Shown in pieces: positions 52,205-61,451 of a stretch of 64,000 nt of DNA. The stretch lies in assembly GCF_024807845.1 (NCBI RefSeq), contig NZ_JANUEQ010000004.1, positions 62,001 through 126,000 on the forward strand, given 5' to 3'. Numbering within the stretch: position 1 is the stretch's first letter; each line of letters begins with the position of its first letter. The notes below the pieces were generated by a model. That model ran no database searches. It had not been told where the DNA came from and worked only from the letters and a program-made list of their open reading frames with translations. Origin of the DNA: Klebsiella sp. BIGb0407 (GTDB taxonomy: Bacteria; Pseudomonadota; Gammaproteobacteria; Enterobacterales; Enterobacteriaceae). A program made the position numbers and the translations under genes.

Positions 52205-52385
52205 GTGTCGTTAACCCCAAAAATATCGTCAATTTTACGGATGTATTCCGTGAAATGAAGATGTGCCGCCCACATTTATCGCTGGGTTACCAGACCCCAG
52301 CTGAATGTGCAACAGACTGGAAAAATGAAGAAAAACTGAACGACATGACTAACCGAAGGTTGCATTTAATCCTGTGGAGAGGTCA
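52205..52385 (+). pseudogene. Right-end relic of an IS3-family element (OrfB tail)
   Basis: The plus-strand frame reads MCRPHLSLGYQTPAECATDW, like the C-terminal RPHSALxYxTPxEFA end of IS3-family OrfB. It is followed by DMTN, comparable to the usual TDITN end. TGTGGAGAGGTCA at 52373-52385 looks like a terminal inverted repeat (TGACCTC.CCA on the other strand). Everything upstream of the tail is lost. Confidence 0.65.
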
Positions 52386-52414
52386 GAGGAATTACCTCGC
52401 GGTAATCCCTCTGA
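52383..52414. terminator. Hairpin beyond the IS3 relic
   Basis: TCAGAGG-ATTACC pairs with GGTAAT-CCTCTGA around a TCGC loop with one mismatch. It may stop argU readthrough. Confidence 0.5.
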
Positions 52415-52477
52415 TAAACCAGCGGCAGGTGGTTGAACGGTGAACCGAAATTCCCCGCGCGGGCAATATATCCCTGA

Positions 52478-52514
52478 CGCCGGTATAGCTTAGAGGGGTT
52501 GAGCCATACCGGCG
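52478..52514. terminator. Hairpin at the 3' end of the fimbrial locus
   Basis: CGCCGGTAT / ATACCGGCG with a 19-base loop, 55 bp after the last fimbrial gene. There is no strong T run. Confidence 0.45.
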
Positions 52515-52568
52515 TAAACCCTAAAGAATGGCAAAAAAGAAGGCTCATTATTTAAGGCCCATACACCG

Positions 52569-53780
52569 CTATCGGTATACAACCCCCAGCGTTACTGCCC
52601 CGGAATAATTTCCCGGAAGCGTATTATTTGTTGTGCAGGCATACCATTGGACTGGCACACTGGCACTGGTGGATGTACCCGAAAGCGCCGTGACCGTGTA
52701 TCCGGGCAATTGTGATGATGGGTTAAACAGAACAGAACTCGAGGGATTGCCCGCTGAGCAATTCTTTGAGGGTGAGCTTCCGAGCTCGCCACGCACGACA
52801 ATCCCTGTTCCATCGATATTTGATTTATTGGTTTCATTATTGATTAAACCGAGTCCGTATCCGTCCGTCGTGGCTGCTCCTGTTATCCCCGTCGCACGGA
52901 TATAGGCGCGGGCAGTTACGGAGCTGCCAGCACAATTAATGGATAATGCATCAGACACGGATGCTGAAACAGCCTGGGAAGTCGATAAGTTATCAAAAAC
53001 AACAGCGTTATTTCCGGCACTGATTGTACAAGGCGGGGCCTGAACAATCAGCCTGTCGCCTGTATAAATAATTTGCTTACCGGCTATGATAGCTTCAGTA
53101 CCTATTGATGTCCCCTGATTAAAAAATAGTTGCGTTAAATTATATGTTCCGTAAGGAACGTTTGGGCTGATATAGGCCCAAAGGGTTAAGTTTAATGTCG
53201 CCGGTACGTTTCCGATAGCAGAGTTTGCAGCGCCACCATAATATATGTTCCCGCTCGTGGGTGCTCCTGCCGGATAGAGACAATTACTTGCAATACTTGC
53301 AGCTGATGCAGAAGAAGAGCTTAATTTACCCTGGCTGTCCCAAACACCGTTAATTGAGTAAATATTTTTTTTATTGTTAACGTCTGTTGTAGATGTACCT
53401 ATATTAACTTTTGCACCGGAGCTGGTTCCAGTTACTCCGACAACAATATCATTTCGTCCACTCACAGCCGCGGTTCCCGTATATCCATTTACGGTCGCAG
53501 GCGTCTGGCATACCGCACTACTGGGACCAGACGTTGTTAACCCTCCTCCTGACATCCGTAAAGAATATGTTGAATATGTGACAGTTGTCCCCGCTCCCCC
53601 GCTGAGTGTTCCGTTTATGGTCGTCAGATTCATCATACTGCCGGGGAAAACAATATAATCAGTAGCGAAGACCGGTGAAGACAAAAAGAATGCCGCTCCC
53701 GGTAATACGCCTGCAAATAACCGGTGTCGTGTAGTACGGCTGAATATTGATATAAAAAGGGATAGGGTGAATTTTCTCAT
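52569..53780 (-). CDS. Fimbrial tip adhesin-like protein
   Basis: Last gene of the fimbrial locus. A long signal peptide (ends FA-TDYIVF) precedes about 400 residues. The N-terminal half is Ser/Thr/Gly-rich without motifs I recognise. The C-terminal half (from about 250, PPCTISAGNNAVVFDNLS) reads as a pilin-type domain with paired cysteines and a final GVVYR strand. This two-domain plan and the end-of-operon position fit a receptor-binding tip protein. I chose the ATG at 53780 (MRKFTLSLF) behind AAGGA. Receptor unknown. Confidence 0.7.
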   Translation of the reverse strand: MRKFTLSLFISIFSRTTRHRLFAGVLPGAAFFLSSPVFATDYIVFPGSMMNLTTINGTLSGGAGTTVTYSTYSLRMSGGGLTTSGPSSAVCQTPATVNGYTGTAAVSGRNDIVVGVTGTSSGAKVNIGTSTTDVNNKKNIYSINGVWDSQGKLSSSSASAASIASNCLYPAGAPTSGNIYYGGAANSAIGNVPATLNLTLWAYISPNVPYGTYNLTQLFFNQGTSIGTEAIIAGKQIIYTGDRLIVQAPPCTISAGNNAVVFDNLSTSQAVSASVSDALSINCAGSSVTARAYIRATGITGAATTDGYGLGLINNETNKSNIDGTGIVVRGELGSSPSKNCSAGNPSSSVLFNPSSQLPGYTVTALSGTSTSASVPVQWYACTTNNTLPGNYSGAVTLGVVYR

Positions 53781-53852
53781 TATCCTTAATCCTGTCATTA
53801 ATAATGCTGAAAACAAATAATAAAACGTATTTACTACAAATAGCCGCGCTGG

Positions 53853-54971
53853 TCAGAGAATTAATTCTGACTGTACTTGCCCGAGAGAGCGTATCCATGG
53901 GGTATTTTTCCGGAAAATTACCGGTAACTCATTTATAGCCTGACGTGCGGCAAACTTTGTCGGGTATTCTCCGGCCACTAACACATACCACGGCTGGTTA
54001 TGACGAACTGTTTTATACACAAGATAATTTTTAAGAAGGGCATTCTTTGCACTGATATATAACCCCCCGGGAGTCGCTGCACTTGCAAGCTGTACTGTAT
54101 AATGATCCTTTGATGCTGTGCGCAGATCCCCGGCTGAACCCGTATTTTTCCCGGGCGCCGTTCCCCTATTTTTTCCGGATTGCTTATCCGGTGCCGTACT
54201 CAGGCTTCCTCCGGTAATGTGTTCCTGATGAGAACTGATTTCCTGCGAGACCTTTTCCTTTAACGGTGGCTCCTGCAAAGTGGCCGGCAGCTCTCCCTGC
54301 TCATCAACAGAAAGCGATGCCTGTATTACGGCACCGGCAGAACCGGAAGACTGCTTTTTTGCTTTAAACGCAGCGATAACATTCCTGAACTGCTTTATCA
54401 GAGAATACGCCGCCGAATTCCATTGCTGCCTGAATTTTTCTGTACGCGATACAGCACCTGTATCCGCAACCTCTTCTGCCACGCTTGTGTCAGCGCCGTA
54501 TACTGCGGGTAAACGGTCACAGTCTGATAAAAAGGGTACCTGATAAATTTCAGGCTGCGGCCGGGCTTCAGATTCGAGGGCCGATAAGGCTTGTTCGGCC
54601 ATTAATTTCACATCGCCATCATGCTGCTGGCTGTGTGCCCGCTGTAACCACCACAGCGCGCACCCCGGATTTTGTTCTCCGCCGATACCATCATAAAACA
54701 TGACCCCCAGGTTATACTGAGCCAGCGGAACCCCCTGTAGTGCCGCCTGATGTATCCAGTAACGCCCCAATTCAATATTTTGTTTAACTCCTTCGCCATT
54801 AATATAAGCAACACCCGCCTGATACAGCGCCCATGGCGGTATTTCTGCCGGAGAAAATACCGGAGTATTTCTTTCTTTCAACTCAGGCGGCTTGGCGGAT
54901 ACCATCACTGAATAAATAAGCGGCCCCGTTAACAACCAACTGAAATACAGGTAAGAGCATCTTTTCAGCAT
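53853..54971 (-). CDS. Sel1-repeat and SPOR-domain protein in the fimbrial locus
   Basis: 372 residues. An N-terminal hydrophobic segment or signal (1-26) is followed by two Sel1-like repeats (about 46-117: YQAGVAYINGEGVKQN and YNLGVMFYDGIGGEQN). A low-complexity linker comes next, then a C-terminal SPOR-like domain (about 292-365: YTVQLASA...WYVLVAGEYPTKFAARQAI). SPOR domains bind denuded septal peptidoglycan; Sel1 repeats mediate protein contacts. It starts one base after the usher stop (TAATATG), so it belongs to the operon. This is not a standard chaperone-usher component. A role in anchoring or siting the usher is inference. Confidence 0.75.
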   Translation of the reverse strand: MLKRCSYLYFSWLLTGPLIYSVMVSAKPPELKERNTPVFSPAEIPPWALYQAGVAYINGEGVKQNIELGRYWIHQAALQGVPLAQYNLGVMFYDGIGGEQNPGCALWWLQRAHSQQHDGDVKLMAEQALSALESEARPQPEIYQVPFLSDCDRLPAVYGADTSVAEEVADTGAVSRTEKFRQQWNSAAYSLIKQFRNVIAAFKAKKQSSGSAGAVIQASLSVDEQGELPATLQEPPLKEKVSQEISSHQEHITGGSLSTAPDKQSGKNRGTAPGKNTGSAGDLRTASKDHYTVQLASAATPGGLYISAKNALLKNYLVYKTVRHNQPWYVLVAGEYPTKFAARQAINELPVIFRKNTPWIRSLGQVQSELIL

Positions 54972-54972
54972 A

Positions 54973-57708
54973 TTACGGGGTATCCTGCTTCTCAGCTAAC
55001 AGCCTCTTTGGCGTTACAGGCGGTGTTAATGGCATTTCCGTTGTCGCAGCTACAGGTTCATTTATTAACAACGGTTTGATTGCCGCAGGTTCACTCGTCA
55101 CTCCGGTCTGGCTCCGGGATAAACACTGTAAAGTCACCTGACGAATCCCCATATCCGGACTGAGTTTTAATTTGCCGATATTAAATGAGGCAGTGCAATG
55201 CTGTGAGGAATCCTGCCCCCATTTAACCAAAACCCTTCCCGACTCAGGCAACCCTGCCATATAAACCTGGCCACCGTCGCCCACAATAGAACTGTTTTCC
55301 TGATTTGATTTTTCACTCATTAACGATGCTACAGCACCAAAAGGAACGGCCGTTTTATTCTGTTTGAGGGTCATCAGAACTTGATAACCAACGCGAGTGG
55401 CGAATGTTGCCTTAACCACGGCTCCCTTCGTCGGATACACATTGATATTCGACTGAACTAATTCCACATCATCAGGTAAGGTTCCCGGATCAAGTCCAAC
55501 ACTGTTTTTGGTATACGCCGAAAGATAAGGAGCAATTGCGTATCCGCGCCAGTCTGTGAATGTATTTCCGTTCATAACACGTACTCCCGGAGCATCAGGC
55601 GCACTGATAAGCGCGATCGGGTCGCCAAGAGTCCGGGACAATGTAATGCCCTCTGAATGAATAACCAGCCCCCCACCGGCATTCATATTTATGCTGCGGG
55701 AGTCATCACTGTAACTGTAGCCTGCACTTAATGTACCTTTACTGCCCTGGTATCCTGCATTCAGGTTACTGTTTGCTGCCTGTCCTTGATTACCCCAACT
55801 TTGAGACAAGTTGTAGTTCACACCGCTGTCAGGTAAATAACCATTCAGTCCTGCCTGATTCTGTGTTCGCCCATGATTATCATGATTAACTGAACTCGTG
55901 GCATAGACAGATTGCAGTGCAGGCGAAGGGCCGAATAGGCTGAACGGAATGTTAACGCTGACAGAGAGCTGGCGGTTTTCAGGCCATTCCCCTGAATCGC
56001 TCTTCACCCGGTCAATGTTATAATGAATGCCATAATTAATGCCCCTGACATTATTACTGTAACCTAATGCCAATCCTGTCAGTGTCCGATCGCTGCCCCA
56101 GTAATCATCCTGGCTGGCACGGAAACTCAGTGAACCCCAGTCCCCCATTTGCTGGCTGAGCTGAGTCTGAAAACTACTGCGCCGGCGCTGTATCGACCAT
56201 GGACTCACACCATCACTTAACTTATATCCCTCACTGTTAAATTCATTGAAACTATAATAATGTTCCGTTGAGTACCGCAATGCTGTTAAATCGACTGATG
56301 TTCCGGTTGATAACATACTTTTTGAATAGCGTAACCGGTAAGATTGTCCCGTCTGTGTATTTCCGTGTTCAAACTGAGAGGACGAGTGAGTGATATCCGC
56401 AGACATTGCGCCAATATCACCCAGCGATACTCCCATGCCTCCACTGGCAGCATGATAATCCCGGGATAATAATGTTCCCCCGTATACCGTGATATTTTTG
56501 GGCAACCCATAAACCCCAGTGAGTAGTATAAAATCTGCATCCCGTGATTTGCTGGTATAGCTGCCGTTATAACGTCCGCCGGTCAGCTCATATTTCCATC
56601 CGCCGGGACGCAACATCATCGGTAAGGAGGAATAAGGCACAATAAACTGGCGAGTAGTCCCATCCGCTTCTGTCACGGTGACATCATAGTCACCCGACAT
56701 TCCGGACTGCTGAATATCATTAATGGAGAAAGGCCCGGGCGCCACATACGTCTCGTAGACAATATTTCCGTTCTGCCGGACGGTGATACGGGCATTGCTG
56801 TTGGCAATACCGCTGATAACCGGGGCAAACCCCCGCAGCTGATTCGGCAGCATCTGTTCGTCGGAACTGAGTTTTATGCCTTTAAAAGGTATTCCGTCAA
56901 TAATCTCACTGCCCGTACTGCTTTCGCCCGCTAAAAGAGTTGAACGTAGCCCTTTGATATCACGAGATAAATAGGTATTTGAGAACTGGGTCTGTGAATG
57001 GCTATAAGAGGTATTATTCCCGCCGCTGTTATTAGCATGTGAGTGTGTCATCGTGCTACGCAGCCGCCACGGACCGGCATTGGCCCCCATACGGAATGAG
57101 GCAAATACGTTATCATTAGTCGTTTTTTGTTGCCCTGAGGTACTTGTTGTCCGGCCTGCACTGATATTATAGTTTGCCAGCAGTGCCGGAATACCCTCTT
57201 CCCATAAATCAGGTGTAGCCCAATTACCATACGATTGTTGCATTGAAATTTGCGGAACACTGATATCGAGGCGTAAACGCGCTAAATTCAGCTTAGTGAC
57301 GGCCTGAGGAATATATTCAGCCAAATTCTCTATTACTGTTTGTGGTGACAGATTTTTGAGTTCCGGAACATGATTAACATCAATCCCCCATTGCTCTAAC
57401 TGAGACAATGTCAGTAAAGGTACGATCTGCCCCTGAGCATTTTTCTGAAAATTAAGCGCCATTTCTCCGACACTCTGCTGATTCATGAAAACAGTAACAG
57501 TATATTCCCCTTCAGCCACACCACCCGGATTAGCAAATGCAGATAGATCTACCTGTGTATTTTCTCCCAGAAAAGCGGGATCAAAATAATCCTCAGCCCA
57601 GGCTGAAGAATATCCCCCTAAACACAGAGCAATCACTAACGGATGATAAATAAAAATATTGTTATCGGACCGGCGGTGAATAAGCGCCGCATAATTAAAC
57701 TTGGCCAT
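54973..57708 (-). CDS. Outer-membrane fimbrial usher
   Basis: PapC/FimD-family pore that assembles and secretes pilins. It shows the usher N-terminal domain (FDPAFLGE, VDLSAFANPGG, YTVTVFMNQQ), the 24-strand barrel with a plug (PVISGIANSNARITVRQNG, then VAPGPFSINDI), and C-terminal domains with GNTFTDWRGYAIAPYLSAY, GGQVYMAGLPESGRVLVKWG and CTASF. At 911 residues it is longer than usual (about 830-880), with a Pro/Thr-rich tail after the last conserved Cys. Confidence 0.93.
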   Translation of the reverse strand: MAKFNYAALIHRRSDNNIFIYHPLVIALCLGGYSSAWAEDYFDPAFLGENTQVDLSAFANPGGVAEGEYTVTVFMNQQSVGEMALNFQKNAQGQIVPLLTLSQLEQWGIDVNHVPELKNLSPQTVIENLAEYIPQAVTKLNLARLRLDISVPQISMQQSYGNWATPDLWEEGIPALLANYNISAGRTTSTSGQQKTTNDNVFASFRMGANAGPWRLRSTMTHSHANNSGGNNTSYSHSQTQFSNTYLSRDIKGLRSTLLAGESSTGSEIIDGIPFKGIKLSSDEQMLPNQLRGFAPVISGIANSNARITVRQNGNIVYETYVAPGPFSINDIQQSGMSGDYDVTVTEADGTTRQFIVPYSSLPMMLRPGGWKYELTGGRYNGSYTSKSRDADFILLTGVYGLPKNITVYGGTLLSRDYHAASGGMGVSLGDIGAMSADITHSSSQFEHGNTQTGQSYRLRYSKSMLSTGTSVDLTALRYSTEHYYSFNEFNSEGYKLSDGVSPWSIQRRRSSFQTQLSQQMGDWGSLSFRASQDDYWGSDRTLTGLALGYSNNVRGINYGIHYNIDRVKSDSGEWPENRQLSVSVNIPFSLFGPSPALQSVYATSSVNHDNHGRTQNQAGLNGYLPDSGVNYNLSQSWGNQGQAANSNLNAGYQGSKGTLSAGYSYSDDSRSINMNAGGGLVIHSEGITLSRTLGDPIALISAPDAPGVRVMNGNTFTDWRGYAIAPYLSAYTKNSVGLDPGTLPDDVELVQSNINVYPTKGAVVKATFATRVGYQVLMTLKQNKTAVPFGAVASLMSEKSNQENSSIVGDGGQVYMAGLPESGRVLVKWGQDSSQHCTASFNIGKLKLSPDMGIRQVTLQCLSRSQTGVTSEPAAIKPLLINEPVAATTEMPLTPPVTPKRLLAEKQDTP

Positions 57709-57741
57709 ACCTGATATATCCTCTGCAATGTGATCTTTTAA

Positions 57742-58578
57742 TTATTGTTTTTCATTATTCAAAGCCCGGGTCATGGGCTCAGTCGGCACACCATAATCAT
57801 CAAGCAATTGCCAGCGCACTTCATCAGAGGAGGCTGTATCCGGCAAAGCGTATAATTGTTGTCCGAAAGGCGGAACCATCCGGAATAATTCTTTATCCTC
57901 AATGGCTTTTCCACCCACTGACAATGAATCAAACGTGGCATAAAAAGACGTCGGATTAATAACCACAAGCTGAGTTCCCTGGCGTTGGAATTGTAATGAC
58001 TCTGCAATATCCCGGGCGTTATATACCGGCAATCCTTCCGGACGATAAAATAGCTTTAAGGTATTTTGTAATGCCAAGATAATATTAGCCTGTCCTTTTT
58101 TATGGTTTACCTCGGATTTACTTTGAGCCGGTATTGCTTTAATTTGAAGCGCAAAAACAGACTCACGATCCGTTGGTAACGTATTCCGAATCCTGAGGAT
58201 ACGTAAGGTGATTTTTTCTCCACCGCCTAAGCGCTCCAAAGGCGGAAGCACAACAAAAGGGGATGACAATGTTGTATCTGTCTCTGTAATATCAACGGGA
58301 TCTGACAACTCAGAGAGCCATGTATCAATACGTGACTGCAATAAATACACAGTTCGCGTATCATTTGTTACCTCAAACGTTACACCTTTGCGCTCTTTTT
58401 CAGTATAAATAATACGTGTAGATTGCAGAGTGATACCATTTCGTTCATTTATATTTCCGGCCCACGTTTGCAGGCTTACCAAAATCAATAATACTCCGGA
58501 AAAAAAATATAGGCTCTTGCCCGCTATATACTGTAGCACCCAAGAATGACTGTCTTTCCTGTTCACAGTAATTTTCAT
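57742..58578 (-). CDS. Periplasmic fimbrial chaperone (third of three)
   Basis: PapD-like two-domain immunoglobulin chaperone. A hydrophobic signal (about 23-40) is followed by GITLQSTRIIYTEKERKGVTFEVTN, LPTDRESVFALQIKAIP and LKLFYRPEGLP, the usual family signatures. 278 residues. Its ATG overlaps the stop of the second chaperone by 4 bp. The N-terminal extension before the signal (MKITVNRKDSHSW) is unusual, and a later start cannot be excluded. Confidence 0.88.
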   Translation of the reverse strand: MKITVNRKDSHSWVLQYIAGKSLYFFSGVLLILVSLQTWAGNINERNGITLQSTRIIYTEKERKGVTFEVTNDTRTVYLLQSRIDTWLSELSDPVDITETDTTLSSPFVVLPPLERLGGGEKITLRILRIRNTLPTDRESVFALQIKAIPAQSKSEVNHKKGQANIILALQNTLKLFYRPEGLPVYNARDIAESLQFQRQGTQLVVINPTSFYATFDSLSVGGKAIEDKELFRMVPPFGQQLYALPDTASSDEVRWQLLDDYGVPTEPMTRALNNEKQ

Positions 58579-59345
58579 GGTATTTCCTTCATAGAGGAAA
58601 TAGATTGTAAGTAAGTTTTGCTCACTGCTCCATAATCGTTAATAACGGTATATTTTGCTTCTTCACTCTTTCCGTTAACATGATATGTTTTCTTTGAAAA
58701 CGGGGCTATCATTGCACCCAATTTCTCCAACTCAATATTTTTACCTTTGAGATTCAGCGTATTTAAAGTCAGGTAATACGGTGTCGGGTTTTCCATCACC
58801 ACAGTATCTTTATAAGTCTGAAATACGAGTTTATTTTGTGCCTCGTGGGCAGTCATTGCTAATTTAGTCGGGCGGTAAAACAGCTTAATCAGAGTCTGTA
58901 TACCCACTGAAACCTGGGCTGTTACCGCTGATTCATCCGATTTCCCGGAAGGGGTTGTTGAAGGTATAGCCAAAAAACTCAGATAAAATACCGATTCACG
59001 ATCATCCGGCAGGTTTGTTGTCCCCTGAGATAAAATACGCACCCTGTACTGACTTTGTGGTTCTAATCTGAACAAAGGCGGTATAACCAAAAACGGAACA
59101 CTATTCTTATCCTGTTTATTCTGATCGGTGCTATTCAATACTTCCGCTTTGACTAAATACAGTTTGTCACTTAAATTCTGGATCCCTGCCGTTGTACTTT
59201 TTTCTCCCTCAGTAAAAATTACTCTTGTCTGAGGTAATCTCAGTCCTTCAGCAGCCTGAATTGATAGAGGAAGACAAAGTAAAGCAATATAAAACAGAAC
59301 CGTTAATCCGGAGAGGTGTCGCATATATATTCTTTTCATGTTCAA
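58575..59345 (-). CDS. Periplasmic fimbrial chaperone (second of three)
   Basis: PapD-like chaperone of 256 residues. Signal peptide to about residue 31 (IQA-AEGL), then LPQTRVIFTEGEKSTTAGIQN, LPDDRESVFYLSFLAIP and LIKLFYRPTKLA. It overlaps the preceding pilin gene by 4 bp and the next chaperone by 4 bp, so the three are translationally coupled. Confidence 0.9.
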   Translation of the reverse strand: MNMKRIYMRHLSGLTVLFYIALLCLPLSIQAAEGLRLPQTRVIFTEGEKSTTAGIQNLSDKLYLVKAEVLNSTDQNKQDKNSVPFLVIPPLFRLEPQSQYRVRILSQGTTNLPDDRESVFYLSFLAIPSTTPSGKSDESAVTAQVSVGIQTLIKLFYRPTKLAMTAHEAQNKLVFQTYKDTVVMENPTPYYLTLNTLNLKGKNIELEKLGAMIAPFSKKTYHVNGKSEEAKYTVINDYGAVSKTYLQSISSMKEIP

Positions 59346-59995
59346 TCATAAGCTAATTGAAAAGTAACAGTAGATTTAAACGAACCTACTTCATGATCCG
59401 GTGCACTGCTGCAAGGTGAATAACTGCCGCATGATAACTGAGCAGTTATATTTAATGAGGTACCATTCAGTGAAGAAATAGTATTCCCCGGTTTCGCCTG
59501 AATAACCCCACCTCCCTGCGAACCTCCAACCACTGCAATATTGGCATTATCTGCAAATAAAGGTTGACCACTGACCGATAACTTCAGGCCATAACCATTT
59601 GCGGTATATTCACCTGAAGGATTAGGTTGATCTGCAAAATAGTAATCAGCGCCCCCTAATTGTATCGTTCTTCCTTTAACCATTATTTTCGGCAGCGCTG
59701 TTGTAAAACTTTGATTACTACACTCATTAAAAGAAATAGTTAATCCACCCGGATAGGTCACGCCATCACCTACTAATCCGGTAGACTGTAATCCGGTCCC
59801 ATCACTGGTGAAATCGATTGTTGAAGGCACAGTCATTGTGCAAGTTGGTGCGATAAAGGTTGCTGAAAAATTAATGGTTACTGAATCAGTATCCGCTTTT
59901 GCAACAGTATTTAAGCCGCAGACTGCAAACAAACAAAACAGAAATGTTCCGGCATCACGCAAGGATAACGGATGACATAAATCTGAAAGCCTCAT
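59342..59995 (-). CDS. Fimbrial subunit, minor pilin-like
   Basis: 217 residues with a signal peptide ending near AKA-DTDSV. The mature part has CTMTVPSTIDF, C-ECSN and a final beta-strand VTFQLAYD with an aromatic penultimate-type residue, as in pilins that fold by donor-strand exchange. Two extra cysteines occur in CGSYSPC. Role within the fibre (adaptor or minor subunit) is inferred from position. Confidence 0.75.
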   Translation of the reverse strand: MRLSDLCHPLSLRDAGTFLFCLFAVCGLNTVAKADTDSVTINFSATFIAPTCTMTVPSTIDFTSDGTGLQSTGLVGDGVTYPGGLTISFNECSNQSFTTALPKIMVKGRTIQLGGADYYFADQPNPSGEYTANGYGLKLSVSGQPLFADNANIAVVGGSQGGGVIQAKPGNTISSLNGTSLNITAQLSCGSYSPCSSAPDHEVGSFKSTVTFQLAYD

Positions 59996-60011
59996 TCTGA
60001 CTCTCTCTGAA

Positions 60012-60626
60012 TTACGGGATAATCCCCGTGATGGTTAACGTTGCCTGAAAAGTGCCGGGGATAGTGTTGCTGCTGTCTGTCAGACCGACCAATCCAACCC
60101 ATAACACCTGATTTACAGTAAAGTCATTGCTGTCATTTAACGGAATCAACGACATCGTATCTCCATTCGCAATCGCTTTGCCTGCAAGACCTTCAGCATA
60201 AAAATTATTCAGCGATGGTGACGTATCACGTTCGGCAACCGAAGTGGCGGGCTGTATCATAAAACCGACCCCGTTGGTTCCGCCCGGCCATTTACTGTCA
60301 TTATCAAGAAAAATCAGATTATTTGACGCGTAGGGCGTTGTCCCGGATATCATCACCTGAGGAGTAACCGCATAATTACAGGTCACGACGGCCGAAACCG
60401 GCTGGATTTCCACGGCCTTTCCGGGCGAGAAATCTGCGGCAATCCGCGGCCTGAATGTCAGAACAGGCTCACTGTTATAATGCAGGCTGCAACTGCCGTC
60501 GGTAATGGTGGCAATAAACTGTGTTGTCTGTGCCGTCCCCACCGGGGTCTCTGCGGTGGCCTGAATACTGCAGGAGAGCAGATATATGCTGATAAAAACC
60601 CGGTGGTAATTATTGTATTTTTCCAT
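60012..60626 (-). CDS. Fimbrial subunit, minor pilin-like
   Basis: The ATG at 60626 (MEKYNNYHRVFISIYLLSC) gives 204 residues and overlaps the preceding chaperone gene by 17 bp. Signal peptide ends near TA-ETPVG. Paired cysteines (GSCSLHY and VVTCNYA) and a C-terminal ATLTITGIIP strand fit a pilin domain. The longer frame to 60722 lies wholly in the chaperone gene and is not supported. Confidence 0.75.
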   Translation of the reverse strand: MEKYNNYHRVFISIYLLSCSIQATAETPVGTAQTTQFIATITDGSCSLHYNSEPVLTFRPRIAADFSPGKAVEIQPVSAVVTCNYAVTPQVMISGTTPYASNNLIFLDNDSKWPGGTNGVGFMIQPATSVAERDTSPSLNNFYAEGLAGKAIANGDTMSLIPLNDSNDFTVNQVLWVGLVGLTDSSNTIPGTFQATLTITGIIP

Positions 60627-61350
60627 GAAAACCTTCCAGTCCACCGTAATCATTGATAGCCTGCCAGTGAACTTCTCCCCTGAGCGGCGCATCCGCAAAA
60701 AACGTCTCACCGTAAGGTGCAATCATATTTTGCTCCCGCTGCCCGCGGATATTGACCGGCTTACCGTTCACTTTCAGGTTGCTGAGGGTGATATAATACG
60801 GAGTCGGATTCGTCACTTTCAGCCGATTGCCCGCCGCAGAAAACCGCAGTTGCCCCATGGCTTCTTTTTGTGTAACCGGTAATCCGTAAGGACGGTAAAA
60901 CAGCTTGATAATATTACCGGTAGCCACATTCAGAACGCCTTCGGGTGCCGAAAACTCCATTTGGGAAGATTGCGATGCAGGCAGAGCTGCCACACGCAGA
61001 TAAAAAAGAGACTCTTTGTTCTGAGGAAGTATGTTGCCCTTTTTTATTACCCGCAGCTGGTTCGTACTTCCTGGCTCTAACCGGAAAAGTGCCGGTGACA
61101 ATACAAAAGGTACGGACGTATCATGACCGTCAATATCCCGGAATATCTGGGCTTTGACCAAAAAAGGGGACGTTGAATTTTCGTCACTGCGCACACCGAT
61201 ACTGCTGCCCGCTTCCTGAGTTCCGTTTACGCCTGAAACAATGAGACGAGTGGCAGTAAGTGAGACGCCTGCAACGGAAAATACAGACCATAACGCCATC
61301 ATTAAAGCGATCCCGGTGCAGCAAACTGTCCGGAGAGGAAAAAAACGCAT
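60610..61350 (-). CDS. Periplasmic fimbrial chaperone (first of three)
   Basis: PapD-like chaperone. The ATG at 61350 (MRFFPLRTVCCTGIALMMAL) has AGGA upstream and gives 246 residues; an upstream non-ATG start at 61380 is unlikely. The motifs are VSLTATRLIVSG, PALFRLEPGS, LPQNKESLFYLRVAALP and IIKLFYRPYGLP. It follows the main pilin gene and probably serves it. Confidence 0.9.
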   Translation of the reverse strand: MRFFPLRTVCCTGIALMMALWSVFSVAGVSLTATRLIVSGVNGTQEAGSSIGVRSDENSTSPFLVKAQIFRDIDGHDTSVPFVLSPALFRLEPGSTNQLRVIKKGNILPQNKESLFYLRVAALPASQSSQMEFSAPEGVLNVATGNIIKLFYRPYGLPVTQKEAMGQLRFSAAGNRLKVTNPTPYYITLSNLKVNGKPVNIRGQREQNMIAPYGETFFADAPLRGEVHWQAINDYGGLEGFHGKIQ

Positions 61351-61451
61351 ATTCCAGGTTCCTGTCAACTGATAAGCCAAATCCTCAGGATATGCCCGGA
61401 ACAGATACGGTGTTTTAGCGCCGTATCTGCTCTCCCGGGCATTAACTGAAA

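Noticed and set aside
52159-52260. Minus-strand frame ending at the argU 3' flank (FTEYIRKIDDIFGVNDTN...), which might be an integrase tail
   Set aside because: Location suits a phage integrase, but I recognise no catalytic motif in the short stretch and it overlaps the IS3 relic; support is insufficient.
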